Program-made: the position numbers and the translations under genes
In this document: piece after piece, positions 1-8,870 of the stretch
Position numbering within the stretch: the first letter of the stretch is position 1
How the letters are laid out: the number at the start of each line of letters is the position of its first letter
The notes under the pieces: model-generated
Databases searched by the model: none
Told to the model about the DNA's origin: nothing
The model's input: only the letters and a program-made list of their open reading frames with translations
Assembly (NCBI RefSeq): GCF_034366625.1
Contig: NZ_JAXMIH010000006.1
Location: 682,001-746,000 of the forward strand
DNA length: 64,000 nucleotides
Direction of reading: 5' to 3'
Origin: Prosthecobacter sp.
GTDB taxonomy: Bacteria > Verrucomicrobiota > Verrucomicrobiia > Verrucomicrobiales > Verrucomicrobiaceae

Positions 1-1
1 G

Positions 2-1888
2 AAGCCGCGTGATCCCGGCGAACCGGCGCTCTCCACGCGCTGGCTGGACATGCAGATGTTTGAAGCACCGCCGATGAAGACGAATTTGAGCGGTCTCGGC
101 GTCGAGTATCGCATCATCCAGCTCTACAGCCGCGATGCCGGGAAGCGTGATGCCACGTTCAGCTTCGACACGGGCCAAGGCACGCAGGATCTTGGCTTCC
201 GTAATGAAGTGAGCCTGCTCTTCGACTGCAAACCGGCACGCGAGTTGAAACTGAGCATCCTGGATGAAGATGGGAAGCCCTGCTTTGCCGAACTGCTCAT
301 CAAAGATGCCGCAGGGCGTGTGTATCCCTCGCAGATCAAGCGTGTGGCACCGGATTTCTTCTTCCACCCGCAGGTGTATCGCGGCGATGGCGAGGTCTTG
401 AAGCTGCCGGATGGCGACTACGACATCACCTTCCGTCGCGGGCCAGAATCACTCGCTGAATCGCGGCAGGTGAAGGTGTCAGGCGAAAACGTGGCGCTGA
501 AGTTCCAGGTGAAGCGCTGGGTCGATCCGTCCAAGCTCGGCTGGTGGAGTGGCGATCATCACATCCACGCCGCAGGCTGCGCGCATTACTCGCAACCGAC
601 GATGGGCGTTCATGCGCCCGACATGGCGCGACATTGCATGGGCGAGGACTTGAAAGTCGGCGCGAACCTCACCTGGGGGCCGTGCTTCGATTATCAGAAG
701 CAGTTCTTCACCGGCGCGGAAGACAAGGAGTCACGCTTCCCCTTCCTGCTGCGTTACGATGTCGAGGTCAGCGGTTTCGGTTCGCACAAGAGCGGTCATC
801 TTTGCCTGCTGAAGCTCAAGGAGCAGATGTATCCCGGCGGAGACAGCACCGCGCACTGGCCCACGCTTTGTCTCAACACCTTAAAGTGGGGAAAGAAGCA
901 GGGAGCGCTCGTCGGCCCCGCGCACAGCGGCTGGGGCCTGCAACCGGTTGCGCCGGAAGAATTGCGCGCGGGTTCCAGCAAGAACGCCAAGGATTTGAAG
1001 ATCGCCACGGACGCGCTGCCGAACTACATCGTGCCGCCTTTCAACGGCATCGGCGCGTGCGAATACATCGCCGATGTCACGCACATGGTCCCCGGCCCGA
1101 ATGGCAAGCTGGTGCCTGCCGTCGATTTCCTCTCGATGGTCGATACGCCGCACACCTGGGAGCTGAACATCTGGTATCACACGCTCAACGCCGGCTTCCG
1201 CACCCGCGTCAGTGGCGAGACCGACTTCCCCTGCATCTACGGCGAACGCGTCGGCCTCGGTCGCGCCTATGTGAAGCTCGACGACAAGCTCACCTACGAC
1301 GCGTGGTGCGAAGGCATCCGCTCCGGTCGCGCGTACGTCAGTGATGGCAAGAGCCACCTCATGGAGTTCAAGGCCAACGACCTCGAACTCGGCGTCAACG
1401 GCAGTGAATTGAAGCTCGCCAAGCCCACCACGATCAAACTCACCGCCAAAGTCGCCGCACGACTCGATGAGCAGCCAATCCCCGGCATCCAGGGCCTCGC
1501 CCCCGACAAAAAACCCTTCTGGGACATTGAGCGCGCGCGCATCGGCACCAAGCGCGAAGTTCCCGTCGAAGTCATCGTCAATGGCGAGTCCGTCGCGCAG
1601 CAAATCATCGTCGCCGACGGCACCACACGCGACCTGACCTTCGACGTGCCCGTGACCAAGAGCTGCTGGGTAGCCCTCCGCATCCGTGCCAGCTCCCACA
1701 CCAACCCGATCTTCGTCATCGTCGCCGACAAACCCATCCGCGAAAAACGCAGCCTCGAATGGTGCCTCAAGGGTGTCGAGCAATGCTGGTCCCAGAAAGA
1801 AGCGCTTATTGATCCCAAGGAACATGATGATGCCGTGGCGGCGTATGAGCACGCGCGGAAGGTGTATCGGGAGAGGCTGGCGGAGTGA
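2..1888 (+). CDS. CehA/McbA family metallohydrolase, 5'-truncated by window edge
   Basis: The frame is open from base 2, so the first ATG in view (base 50) is probably internal and the true start lies upstream of the window. At least 628 residues are present. A segment near residues 180-200 reads WWSGDHHIHAAGCAHY, the metal-binding His/Asp signature of the CehA/McbA family of PHP-like metallo-hydrolases; further His and Asp residues (GPAHSGWG, DTPHTW, SGETDFPC) fit later metal-ligand motifs. The C-terminus is a beta-rich domain. Such proteins are common as secreted or periplasmic enzymes in Planctomycetes and Verrucomicrobia, but their substrates are mostly unknown, so no reaction is assigned. 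The gene is convergent with the exonuclease gene downstream; a 344-base gap with hairpins separates them. Confidence 0.8.
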   Translation, partial: KPRDPGEPALSTRWLDMQMFEAPPMKTNLSGLGVEYRIIQLYSRDAGKRDATFSFDTGQGTQDLGFRNEVSLLFDCKPARELKLSILDEDGKPCFAELLIKDAAGRVYPSQIKRVAPDFFFHPQVYRGDGEVLKLPDGDYDITFRRGPESLAESRQVKVSGENVALKFQVKRWVDPSKLGWWSGDHHIHAAGCAHYSQPTMGVHAPDMARHCMGEDLKVGANLTWGPCFDYQKQFFTGAEDKESRFPFLLRYDVEVSGFGSHKSGHLCLLKLKEQMYPGGDSTAHWPTLCLNTLKWGKKQGALVGPAHSGWGLQPVAPEELRAGSSKNAKDLKIATDALPNYIVPPFNGIGACEYIADVTHMVPGPNGKLVPAVDFLSMVDTPHTWELNIWYHTLNAGFRTRVSGETDFPCIYGERVGLGRAYVKLDDKLTYDAWCEGIRSGRAYVSDGKSHLMEFKANDLELGVNGSELKLAKPTTIKLTAKVAARLDEQPIPGIQGLAPDKKPFWDIERARIGTKREVPVEVIVNGESVAQQIIVADGTTRDLTFDVPVTKSCWVALRIRASSHTNPIFVIVADKPIREKRSLEWCLKGVEQCWSQKEALIDPKEHDDAVAAYEHARKVYRERLAE

Positions 1889-2232
1889 GGGTTATTCAAT
1901 GCGGAGGCAATCGTAGCCTCGAAACAGGTTTATCAGCGTTTGTTTGAGCCGCTCCAGCGCATCAGCGTGCAGATTGAGTCCAACTTCCGCTTCATTCACA
2001 CCTCCTAATATCTGAGCAGTGGCTACTGTGAACTCGATATGAACTGAGATTGCAGACCATCGTGGACGAGGAACGGGCGCACGGTTCTCGCATCCCTTCA
2101 GGATGCGCCTTTGAGCAAGGTTGGGGTGCTGTCATGTTTCCAGGGGCGGCGCTCGCTTCGTGAGCTTGCACCCTGGCCACCTTCTGTGATCTCTCCGGGA
2201 TCATTGCGATTTAAGTCACCGGAACTCGAACC
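1889..2232. other. Gene-free convergent gap with hairpin-rich element
   Basis: No plausible coding sequence. A short inverted repeat GAGGC/GCCTC (1904-1920) lies just after the first gene. A more elaborate structured block follows at 2089-2176, listed separately. No T-tract follows either hairpin, so neither is a clear intrinsic terminator. Confidence 0.5.
2089..2176. repeat. Structured intergenic element, possible dispersed-repeat copy
   Basis: Two stem-loops sit side by side. The first is CGCATCC/GGATGCG (2089-2095 with 2101-2107, 5-base loop). The second is nested: outer CCAGGG/CCCTGG (2140-2145 with 2171-2176) and inner GCTC/GAGC (2151-2154 with 2162-2165). Both pairs are perfect. The look of the block (hairpins separated by GC-rich filler in a convergent gap) resembles dispersed non-coding repeats of Verrucomicrobia and Planctomycetes. 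Only one copy is in this window, so the repeat status is inference. Confidence 0.35.
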
Positions 2233-2988
2233 TCACCCCACCACCAACTCCACCGGACAATGATCGCTGCCATGCACATCGTCACGGATCGTGCATGACT
2301 TGAGCGCAGGCTTCAGCTTCTCCGACGCGAGCCAGTAATCCAAACGCCAGCCGATGTTCTTGGCCCGCGCGTCCGGCGTGCGCTGGGTCCACCAGGTGTA
2401 GCGGTGCGGGCTGGGATCGAATTGGCGGAAGACATCGAGGAAGCCGGCGTCGAGATGCTTGGTGAAGCTGGCGCGTTCCGCATCGCTGAAACCGGGGTTC
2501 ATGCGATTCGATTTTGGATTCGCGAGATCGATCTCCTGATGCGCGCAGTTGAGATCGCCGCAGGCAATGACGGGCTTGGTTTTTTCGAGCTGCTTCAAAT
2601 GCGCACGGTAGGCGTCGTCCCACTGGAGGCGGTAGCTGAGGCGGGCGAGCTCCGCCTGGGAATTGGGCGTGTACACATTGACGAGATGAAAGTCGGGGAA
2701 CTCCACGGTGATGAGGCGGCCTTCACGGTCGTGCTCGTCGATGCCGAAACCGAGAGCAGAGGTCTTGAAAGGCACGCGGCTGAGGATCAGCGTGCCGGAG
2801 TAGCCTTTCTTCACGGCGCTGTTCCAGACGGCGCTATAGCCGTTGAACCAGCCGAGATCGACCTGCTCCATCTGCGCTTTCGTTTCTTGCAGGCAGATGA
2901 CATCGGCGTCGCCGGTTTCGAGATATTCGCGGAGGCCTTTGTTGAGTGAAGCACGGATGCCATTGACGTTCCAGGAGGTGAGTTTCAT
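2233..2988 (-). CDS. xth: Exodeoxyribonuclease III (AP endonuclease)
   Basis: A 251-residue protein of the EEP superfamily. It cleaves DNA 5' of abasic sites and degrades 3' ends during base-excision repair in the cytoplasm. The full catalytic set is visible: N7 (SWNVNGIRA), metal-binding E35 (ICLQETK), Y106 (VYTPNS), D145 and N147 (CGDLN), D217 (WRLDYWL) and the D242-H243 pair (GSDHCP). The frame stays open 34 codons further upstream, but the ATG at 2988 begins MKLTSWNVNGIR, the standard N-terminus, so I start there. The length matches ExoIII of the non-E. coli branch (about 250). It is divergent from the methyltransferase gene at 3089. Confidence 0.95.
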   Translation of the reverse strand: MKLTSWNVNGIRASLNKGLREYLETGDADVICLQETKAQMEQVDLGWFNGYSAVWNSAVKKGYSGTLILSRVPFKTSALGFGIDEHDREGRLITVEFPDFHLVNVYTPNSQAELARLSYRLQWDDAYRAHLKQLEKTKPVIACGDLNCAHQEIDLANPKSNRMNPGFSDAERASFTKHLDAGFLDVFRQFDPSPHRYTWWTQRTPDARAKNIGWRLDYWLASEKLKPALKSCTIRDDVHGSDHCPVELVVG

Positions 2989-3088
2989 GGGGAAAATGAG
3001 GAGTGACGAATTAGGCCGGAAAGCATCCACAGGAAAGGGAGATGTCGAAGGGGTTGCGATTCGAAGTGTTCCCGGCTTTGACTGACAC

Positions 3089-3724
3089 ATGAACTTTGAC
3101 CCGCTGGCACAGCATTATCGCTGGATGGAGGCGTTGTTTGCGGGGGAACGGCTGCAACGCTGCCGTACAGCGTTTTTGGAGGCGATTCCAGCTCCGACAA
3201 ACGTGCTGGTGTATGGCGAGGGGAACGGACGTTTTCTCGTGGAGCTGTGCCGGCGTTTTCCGACGGCAGGGGTGACGGTGGTGGATGCCAGCCCGGTGAT
3301 GATCAAGCTCGCGCGTGAACGGTTGCGGCGTGAGGGATTGAAGAACGTACCGGTGGAGTTCATTCACGCGGATGCGCTGACCTGGGAGCCGCCTGTATCA
3401 TCGTTTGATCTCATCGTGACCTGTTTCTTCCTCGACTGCTTTCGCGAGGATCAGTTGCAGCAGTTGATGCCCACCATCGCTCGTGCGGCCACGCCGAAGG
3501 CACGGTGGTTGATCGCGGATTTCAAACTGGCAGAGTCTGGCCTGCGACGGCTGCGCAGCCGACTGATCGTGGCGTTGCTGTATGCGTTCTTCCGCTGTGT
3601 GACGCGCCTTCCCGCGAGTTCACTCATCGCACCAGAGCCTTGGCTGATGGCGTCCGGTTTCACCTTGATGCGGCATGAAGAACATGATCACGGCATGCTT
3701 TACAGCGACTGGTGGGAACGCTGA
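3089..3724 (+). CDS. Class I SAM-dependent methyltransferase
   Basis: A 211-residue soluble protein with a Rossmann-type methyltransferase core. Motif I is VLVYGEGNGRFLVEL (about residues 37-51), followed by an acidic strand end (VTVVDAS) that would bind the SAM ribose, then DLIVTCFFLDCF as motif IV. The N-terminus (FDPLAQHYRWMEALFAGERLQRCR) resembles small quinone/lipid-type methyltransferases, but no substrate can be named. It starts about 100 bases from the divergent exonuclease start. A small inverted repeat CTGAGA/TCTCAG (3721-3739) overlaps its stop codon and has no T-tract. Confidence 0.8.
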   Translation: MNFDPLAQHYRWMEALFAGERLQRCRTAFLEAIPAPTNVLVYGEGNGRFLVELCRRFPTAGVTVVDASPVMIKLARERLRREGLKNVPVEFIHADALTWEPPVSSFDLIVTCFFLDCFREDQLQQLMPTIARAATPKARWLIADFKLAESGLRRLRSRLIVALLYAFFRCVTRLPASSLIAPEPWLMASGFTLMRHEEHDHGMLYSDWWER

Positions 3725-3813
3725 GAGATTGCGTCTCAGGCGCGTCGCAGAACATGTGCATTCGATGACAAGATGCGTGGATCAAAGCGAATGTGCGTGT
3801 GCTTTATCTGCAC

Positions 3814-4710
3814 ATGGACAACAAACCACACTCCCCGAATCGGTGGTTGCCTGCGCTGGGTCTTAGCGCACTGGCAGCCGTGTCACTTTCAACCGCAACC
3901 GCAGGTGCGCCCGCCGTCGAGGCCGCTGACTGGAAGGTCAACACCATCGCGCCGGTGACGAACCCGATCTTCTTCGAAGATCCGGTGATCCGCTCCGAGA
4001 TCCGCCCGATCTTCGTGTATCATACGATCGACAAAGGCTTCCTCACCGGCGGCGGTCATGCCACACTCTACGCGCTGCAGCTCCGTTACGCGCTGACGGA
4101 CCGCCTTGCGCTCATCGCGACGCAGGACGGTCATTTCGACATCGATTCCCCCGGTCTGAACGTGGATGGCTGGATGGACCTGGCCGCCGGGTTCAAATAC
4201 GCGCTGATCGACGATGCGGCGAATCAGTTCATCCTCACGCCCGGCCTCACCTTCCACATCCCCACGGGTGACAAGGAAGTCTTCCAAGGTCGTGGTGGCG
4301 GCGAGTTCAATCCATTCGTGTCATTCGCCAAAGGCTACGGCGACTTCCACATTACGGGTAATGTCGGCCTGCGCATCCCGGTCACAACCGACGAGCAGAA
4401 CCTCGTGGCTCATTACAGCCTGATGCTCGACTACTACACCTGCCGCTGGTTCATTCCTTTCTTCACGGCGAACTTCTGGACCAATCTTAACGACGGCACG
4501 AACATCCCCGGTTTGCGTGGCAACGGCTACGATGTGATCAACTTCGGTGGTGGCAACGCCAACGGTAACACGCAGGGCACCCTGGGCATCGGCTTCCGCA
4601 GCCGCATCCTTGATAACGTGGACCTCGGTTTCGCCTATGAGATCGCGGCGGTGCGGCCCTACGGGCTGACCAACAACCGCGTGACCGTGGACATGTGCAT
4701 TCGTTTCTAA
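3814..4710 (+). CDS. Putative outer-membrane beta-barrel protein (transporter-like)
   Basis: A protein of 298 residues. The start at 3814 (MDNKPHSPNRW) puts a hydrophobic stretch LPALGLSALAAVSLSTATA at residues 11-29 as a signal peptide; a GTG at 3793 would add seven residues. The mature part alternates short polar and aromatic/hydrophobic stretches (YALQLRYALTDRLALIATQDG, FKYALIDDA, FILTPGLTF), and the chain ends in an aromatic residue (VDMCIRF), the typical C-terminal strand of barrel proteins inserted by the BAM machinery. Similar proteins are annotated as transporter or outer-membrane protein without a known substrate. It is followed by a strong terminator, so it is probably monocistronic. 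Confidence 0.65.
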   Translation: MDNKPHSPNRWLPALGLSALAAVSLSTATAGAPAVEAADWKVNTIAPVTNPIFFEDPVIRSEIRPIFVYHTIDKGFLTGGGHATLYALQLRYALTDRLALIATQDGHFDIDSPGLNVDGWMDLAAGFKYALIDDAANQFILTPGLTFHIPTGDKEVFQGRGGGEFNPFVSFAKGYGDFHITGNVGLRIPVTTDEQNLVAHYSLMLDYYTCRWFIPFFTANFWTNLNDGTNIPGLRGNGYDVINFGGGNANGNTQGTLGIGFRSRILDNVDLGFAYEIAAVRPYGLTNNRVTVDMCIRF

Positions 4711-4737
4711 GTTTGGGTGATGCTGAGTCGGGCAAGA

Positions 4738-4771
4738 CGCACGGGGGCGAAAGTCCCCGTGCGTTTCTGTT
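4738..4771 (+). terminator. Rho-independent terminator
   Basis: The stem CGCACGGGGG (4738-4747) pairs with TCCCCGTGCG (4754-4763) around a CGAAAG loop and is followed by TTTCTGTT. It lies 27 bases after the beta-barrel gene and before the lipoprotein gene, so it separates the two transcription units. Confidence 0.85.
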
Positions 4772-4814
4772 GCCGGGCACGTCCGGTGACTGCATCATGG
4801 CGCCCCTGACCACC

Positions 4815-5828
4815 ATGAAACGCCACGCCCTTCTCCACGCCGCCGGCGCTCTTGCGCTCATTCTCATGCTGAACGCCTGTGGCAAAACGGAGCAGCCCGC
4901 TGCTGCAAAGCTGGCGCCACCTCCTGCTCCCGAAGCACCGCCACCGGCCAAGGTCGCGGAGAAACCGGTGGAGCCGGTGAAGCCACAAGAACCGGTGATC
5001 GCCGCCATGCCTATCGATCTGAACGGCTTCGGCAGCGACGAGCCAGCGGAACGGGCCGATGAGCCGACACGCGGCGTCATCATCATCAATCCGAAGGACA
5101 TCACGCACCTGAACCAGCAGCACTGGGATCAATACGACTGCACCAGTTTCACTGCGAAACGCTGGGGCCGCTATGAGGTGCGCCTAACCTACACGCTCAG
5201 AAACGCCACGATTGGCACGCAGTTCCGCTTCGCCCAGCAGCCGTTGAAAAAGACCCTCGTGGCCGCCAGCCAGCCGAAACGCGCCGTCTATGGCACGGTG
5301 TATGTCGAAAAGAGCACCCTGTATCCCTTTTCGCTCTATGTGGCGGCGACTGGAGCAGAGCCTGGTTTCGAAATCCATCAGGTGACCTTCGTTCCCGCTC
5401 CTGAGGGCCCCGCGCCCGTGCAGGCCGCGGATGGCAGCATCGTGCTCGAAGCGGGCAGCGCCACGACGTGGTCGGAAAACATGCGCTACGAGCCGAAGCC
5501 CGAGAAAAACTGCCTCGGCTTCTGGACGAGCGCGGACGACTTCGCCGAATGGCAGTTCGATGTCGCCAAACCCGGCCGCTACAAGGTCACCGTCGTTCAC
5601 GGCTGCGGCACCGGCGAAGAAGGCAGCGAAGTTGCCGTCAAACTCGGCGGCCAGGAGCTGAAGTTCACCGTGAAGGACACCGGCGGCTTCCAGAAGTGGT
5701 CCGAAGCGGCGGTCGGCGAGGTCGAAATCAAAAGCACCGGCAAACAGAACCTCGTCATCGATCCGGTGACCAAGGCGAAGAGCGCCGTGCTTGATGTACA
5801 CAAAGTCCTGCTCACGCCAGTGAGCTGA
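4815..5828 (+). CDS. Secreted lipoprotein with carbohydrate-binding-like C-terminal domain
   Basis: A protein of 337 residues from the ATG at 4815, chosen because it gives a clean lipoprotein signal (MKRHALLHAAGALALILML, then NAC as the lipobox). Upstream ATGs would put the terminator hairpin inside the coding region. After the Cys comes a Pro/Ala/Lys/Glu-rich linker (about residues 25-70), then two beta-rich domains. The second (DFAEWQFDVAKPGRYKV... GQELKF) has the look of the CBM6/DUF5077-type jelly-roll modules that accompany sulfatases and fucosidases in this phylum. No catalytic motif is seen. A role as an envelope carbohydrate-binding protein is inference. Confidence 0.6.
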   Translation: MKRHALLHAAGALALILMLNACGKTEQPAAAKLAPPPAPEAPPPAKVAEKPVEPVKPQEPVIAAMPIDLNGFGSDEPAERADEPTRGVIIINPKDITHLNQQHWDQYDCTSFTAKRWGRYEVRLTYTLRNATIGTQFRFAQQPLKKTLVAASQPKRAVYGTVYVEKSTLYPFSLYVAATGAEPGFEIHQVTFVPAPEGPAPVQAADGSIVLEAGSATTWSENMRYEPKPEKNCLGFWTSADDFAEWQFDVAKPGRYKVTVVHGCGTGEEGSEVAVKLGGQELKFTVKDTGGFQKWSEAAVGEVEIKSTGKQNLVIDPVTKAKSAVLDVHKVLLTPVS

Positions 5829-5838
5829 GTTCGTTCGC

Positions 5839-6450
5839 ATGGACTGCTCGCGCACGCCCACCCGCGATCCTGAGATCTGGCTCGACCTCGCGCCGGAGTT
5901 TTCGCAGGCCATGGCGCGGCAGGTGCGCGCCTGGATTCAACGCTGGGAGCCGGACCTCACCGAGTCGATCAAGTGGCACATGCTGTGTTTCAGCGGCCGG
6001 AAGCTCGTCTGCGGCCTCAGCGCGTGCCAGAAACACCTCGGCATCACGTTCTTTCGCGGCACGGAGCTGCGTGAGATCACCAACCTCTTCGAAGGCGGCG
6101 AAGCCAACACCAGCATCCAGTCCATCCGTGTCACCAAACCGGAGAAGCTCAATGCGCAGGCCTTCCGGCGTCTGCTGCATGCCGCCGTGGCCTTGGACGC
6201 CGATGCATCCGCCAAACCGCCGCCACCCAAGCAGCGCGAAGAATGGCCGATGCCGCCTGCGCTTGCGAAGGCATTGAAGAAAAACCCGGCTGCTGCGGCT
6301 GGTTTCAATTCACTTCGACCCACGTATCAGCGCGAGTACAAAGTCTGGATCAGCACCGCGAAGCAGGAGGAGACGATTCAGCGCCGCTTGAATGAAACGC
6401 TCCGTGCCCTTGCCGCTGGGAAGAAGTGGATGCAGCGGAAAGACGCCTGA
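5839..6450 (+). CDS. DUF1801 / YdeI-OmpD-associated family protein
   Basis: A 203-residue protein. The N-terminal ~120 residues match the DUF1801 pattern (ESIKWHMLCFS, CGLSACQKHLGITFFRG, LRVTKPE-like end). The C-terminal ~70 residues (WPMPPALAKALKKNPAAAAGFNSLRPTYQREY) match the YdeI/OmpD-associated C-terminal region, a helical segment with a conserved FxSLxPSxxxEY-like core. The family is small and cytosolic with ill-defined biochemistry, sometimes linked to bacteriocin or stress tolerance. It begins 10 bases after the lipoprotein stop and so may be co-transcribed. It is convergent, with a 3-base gap, to the FAD oxidoreductase. Confidence 0.75.
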   Translation: MDCSRTPTRDPEIWLDLAPEFSQAMARQVRAWIQRWEPDLTESIKWHMLCFSGRKLVCGLSACQKHLGITFFRGTELREITNLFEGGEANTSIQSIRVTKPEKLNAQAFRRLLHAAVALDADASAKPPPPKQREEWPMPPALAKALKKNPAAAAGFNSLRPTYQREYKVWISTAKQEETIQRRLNETLRALAAGKKWMQRKDA

Positions 6451-6453
6451 CGA

Positions 6454-8748
6454 TCACGGCAGGTACTCGAGGCGATCTGGCACGTTGTTGTTGTTGCTGT
6501 CAAAGGGCAGCGGGTCGTCGAAATCCTTGCGCTCATCCTCATCGTGATCGTTGTCAGGCTGGAGCCAGGAATCATCTTCGTTCAACCACTCGCCGCGTGT
6601 GCGCAGCACTTTCCAGAGCTGAATCGCCGCATCCGCACGCGTGAGCGGACGTTGCGCCACCTCTTTGGCGAGGAGACCGCGATCCGCAGGCAGCTTCAAG
6701 GCAAGCGACCAGCGATAGAGCGTGCCCCAGTCCGCCTTGTGGTCGGGATTGAAGGTTTTGTCCGTCGTCACGATGCCCCAGGAGCAAAGCGATTCGATGG
6801 CGGTGCGATCAGTGTCGTCCTGGCCGACATCCGTGAAGCGTGGAACTCCGGGCATCGGCCATTGCGGCGTGTTGGCCTGGGCACGCACCAGGCGGGCAAG
6901 CACGCGAACGAGTTCGCGGCGAGTCATGATTTGATCCGCGCCAAACGAGACGCTGTCCGCATCCGCCGGCCAGATGCCACGCACGGCGAGCATGTTCGCG
7001 GCTTCAAAGTGCAGCGCATCGGTGGGAAGATCCTGCCATGGCCACAACAACACGCCAGGACCACCATTGCCGCGCACCAGACGAAGCTGGATCTCACGCC
7101 AGTGCTTCTGCGAAGCGGCTGCTGTTCGTGGTTGCAGACCGTCACGCAAGCATATCCAGGCGAGTGTCGCGCTGGCCTGGCCGACATGCATCATCTGGCC
7201 GTGTAGCCGCAACGCGCTCTGCACCACGCTGCTGACGCCGATGTTTTTCGAGCAGCCGAGCAAGCCGTTGATTTGCACAGGAACAAGACCGCGCAGTGGA
7301 AACATCGCGCGGTCGGTGTCGGTGTGCCAGCCGCGTGAAGGTGTCTGCACATACAGCCAGGGGCCGTTGCGATCCTCGCCGATGAAGCGGCGGCGAGTGG
7401 GATGGAAGTCGATGTTGAACTGAAAACCGAACACGCCATCCGGCACCAGCACCTTCGCCCACTTCGGTTCGCGGGTTTCAGCGCGGATGTCCTGCTCGCG
7501 CAGCATGTAGAGCGCCTCGAGACGCAAGCCTTCGCGCACATACGGCTTCGGCGGCAGCAGATCGGGCGTGCCGAACTCCGTGGTGAGCTTCATGTAGCGG
7601 AACGTCTGTGGAAAATCACCCACACGGTCATGCACGGCGGTTTGCAGATGATACAGCATGCTGAGCGCGTGCTGCTTCGCGTCGTCGAAGATGATCTGCC
7701 GCTGTGCCGGCGTGAGATGGACGATGTTCTTCTTCGACGCACCCGGCGCGGTTTTTTCGAGGGCATCCACGACGCGCTGCGGCAACTGGCAAAGCGGATA
7801 ATCCTGCACCGGCCAGTTCAGGAACGTCGCTTCGGTACCAGCGGCCAGATCATTGTGCCAGCGATCCACGAGACGACGATGCGTGTAAACGCTCCAGCCG
7901 GACTGACTGTATGTGCCCGCGCTCATGTCGCTGTCCACCCACGGCGGTGTTTTGTCGAGCTGGGCAAAGGAACGCGGATCGTAGATCGCAGGTCTTGGAA
8001 TGGTGCTGTTCTTGCCAGCTTCGCGCAGCACCACGCACCAGGAGAGCGGGTTCATCTCCTGCGGGTCGGCATCGTCGTAGGTTGCGGGAGCGCTGACTTC
8101 GCCGAAGCGGGATTTCAAATCCGCACCCGCTCCGTATTTGGCGCCACTGAGGCGGATCACATCGCCCCAGTCGGAGGAATCGAGCGTGAACTTGGCGCGG
8201 ACGGTCAGCGGTGATTTGGACGGACTAAAGCCCGAACTACGAACAAAGCCGACTTCGGTCACGCGATTCTGTTCAACCCGCACTTCGGCGGCCTGCCAGC
8301 CGCGTTCGATGCGCAGCACACCAGCATCGACGTAAGGCTTCACGAGTTCCTCGAAAATCTTCGCCGCCGCCGCCGGTTCGATGGTTTCGGTACCGCAGTA
8401 GGCATTGCCGGGCGTGGGAAGGCCGTAGGTCTGTGAGTTGTGCGCACGAACGCGGTTGATCACCTCGCTGTAGATGCCGCTGCGCGGAAAATTCACGCGG
8501 CGACCGTTCACCGTGGTCCATTCATCGGGACAGCCGACTCCCTCGGCACTGAACTGACCGCCGAGCCAGTCGATGTCGTTCACCAGCACGATCTTCTTCA
8601 CGCCAAGTCGCGCGGCTTGAACAGCGGCAGCGCAGCCGGATTCATTGCCGCCGACGATGAGGAGGTCGGTTTCGAGTGTGGTTGATTCAGCGGCTTGAAG
8701 CGAAATTCCAAGGAGGCTGGTGGTGAGAACAAGTATGACAAGCTTCAT
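6454..8748 (-). CDS. Secreted FAD-dependent oxidoreductase
   Basis: A 764-residue protein with an N-terminal signal peptide (MKLVILVLTTSLLGISLQAAE). It then has an FAD-binding Rossmann motif, TDLLIVGGNESGCAAAVQAA (about residues 28-47), and a flavin-proximal segment DIDWLGGQFSAEGVG typical of the FAD_oxidored family found in Planctomycetes and Verrucomicrobia. The second half has KTVSxxGLRx-type structural segments and no second enzyme motif. The last ~35 residues are acidic and Asn/Asp-rich (DNDHDEDERKDF, DSNNNNVPDRLEY), like calcium-binding tails of exported proteins in this genome. The substrate is unknown; the family is often near glycan-utilisation genes. It is divergent from the polysaccharide-export gene. 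Confidence 0.8.
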   Translation of the reverse strand: MKLVILVLTTSLLGISLQAAESTTLETDLLIVGGNESGCAAAVQAARLGVKKIVLVNDIDWLGGQFSAEGVGCPDEWTTVNGRRVNFPRSGIYSEVINRVRAHNSQTYGLPTPGNAYCGTETIEPAAAAKIFEELVKPYVDAGVLRIERGWQAAEVRVEQNRVTEVGFVRSSGFSPSKSPLTVRAKFTLDSSDWGDVIRLSGAKYGAGADLKSRFGEVSAPATYDDADPQEMNPLSWCVVLREAGKNSTIPRPAIYDPRSFAQLDKTPPWVDSDMSAGTYSQSGWSVYTHRRLVDRWHNDLAAGTEATFLNWPVQDYPLCQLPQRVVDALEKTAPGASKKNIVHLTPAQRQIIFDDAKQHALSMLYHLQTAVHDRVGDFPQTFRYMKLTTEFGTPDLLPPKPYVREGLRLEALYMLREQDIRAETREPKWAKVLVPDGVFGFQFNIDFHPTRRRFIGEDRNGPWLYVQTPSRGWHTDTDRAMFPLRGLVPVQINGLLGCSKNIGVSSVVQSALRLHGQMMHVGQASATLAWICLRDGLQPRTAAASQKHWREIQLRLVRGNGGPGVLLWPWQDLPTDALHFEAANMLAVRGIWPADADSVSFGADQIMTRRELVRVLARLVRAQANTPQWPMPGVPRFTDVGQDDTDRTAIESLCSWGIVTTDKTFNPDHKADWGTLYRWSLALKLPADRGLLAKEVAQRPLTRADAAIQLWKVLRTRGEWLNEDDSWLQPDNDHDEDERKDFDDPLPFDSNNNNVPDRLEYLP

Positions 8749-8870
8749 GCAAAGTGGAGGTGCGTGGTTGTGGCATCGTTGAACACGATCCCGGCATCGT
8801 CCAGCAAGAGCACTGGCATCTGCCAGAATGGTCTTGCCAGACAGCCGCCGGATTGGGTAGGCTGTTCGGC

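Noticed and set aside
881-1852. Long antisense open frame opposite the CehA/McbA gene
   Set aside because: It is a shadow of the GC-rich coding strand: composition is Gly/Ala/Asp-biased and it has no motif, while the plus-strand frame has clear family motifs.
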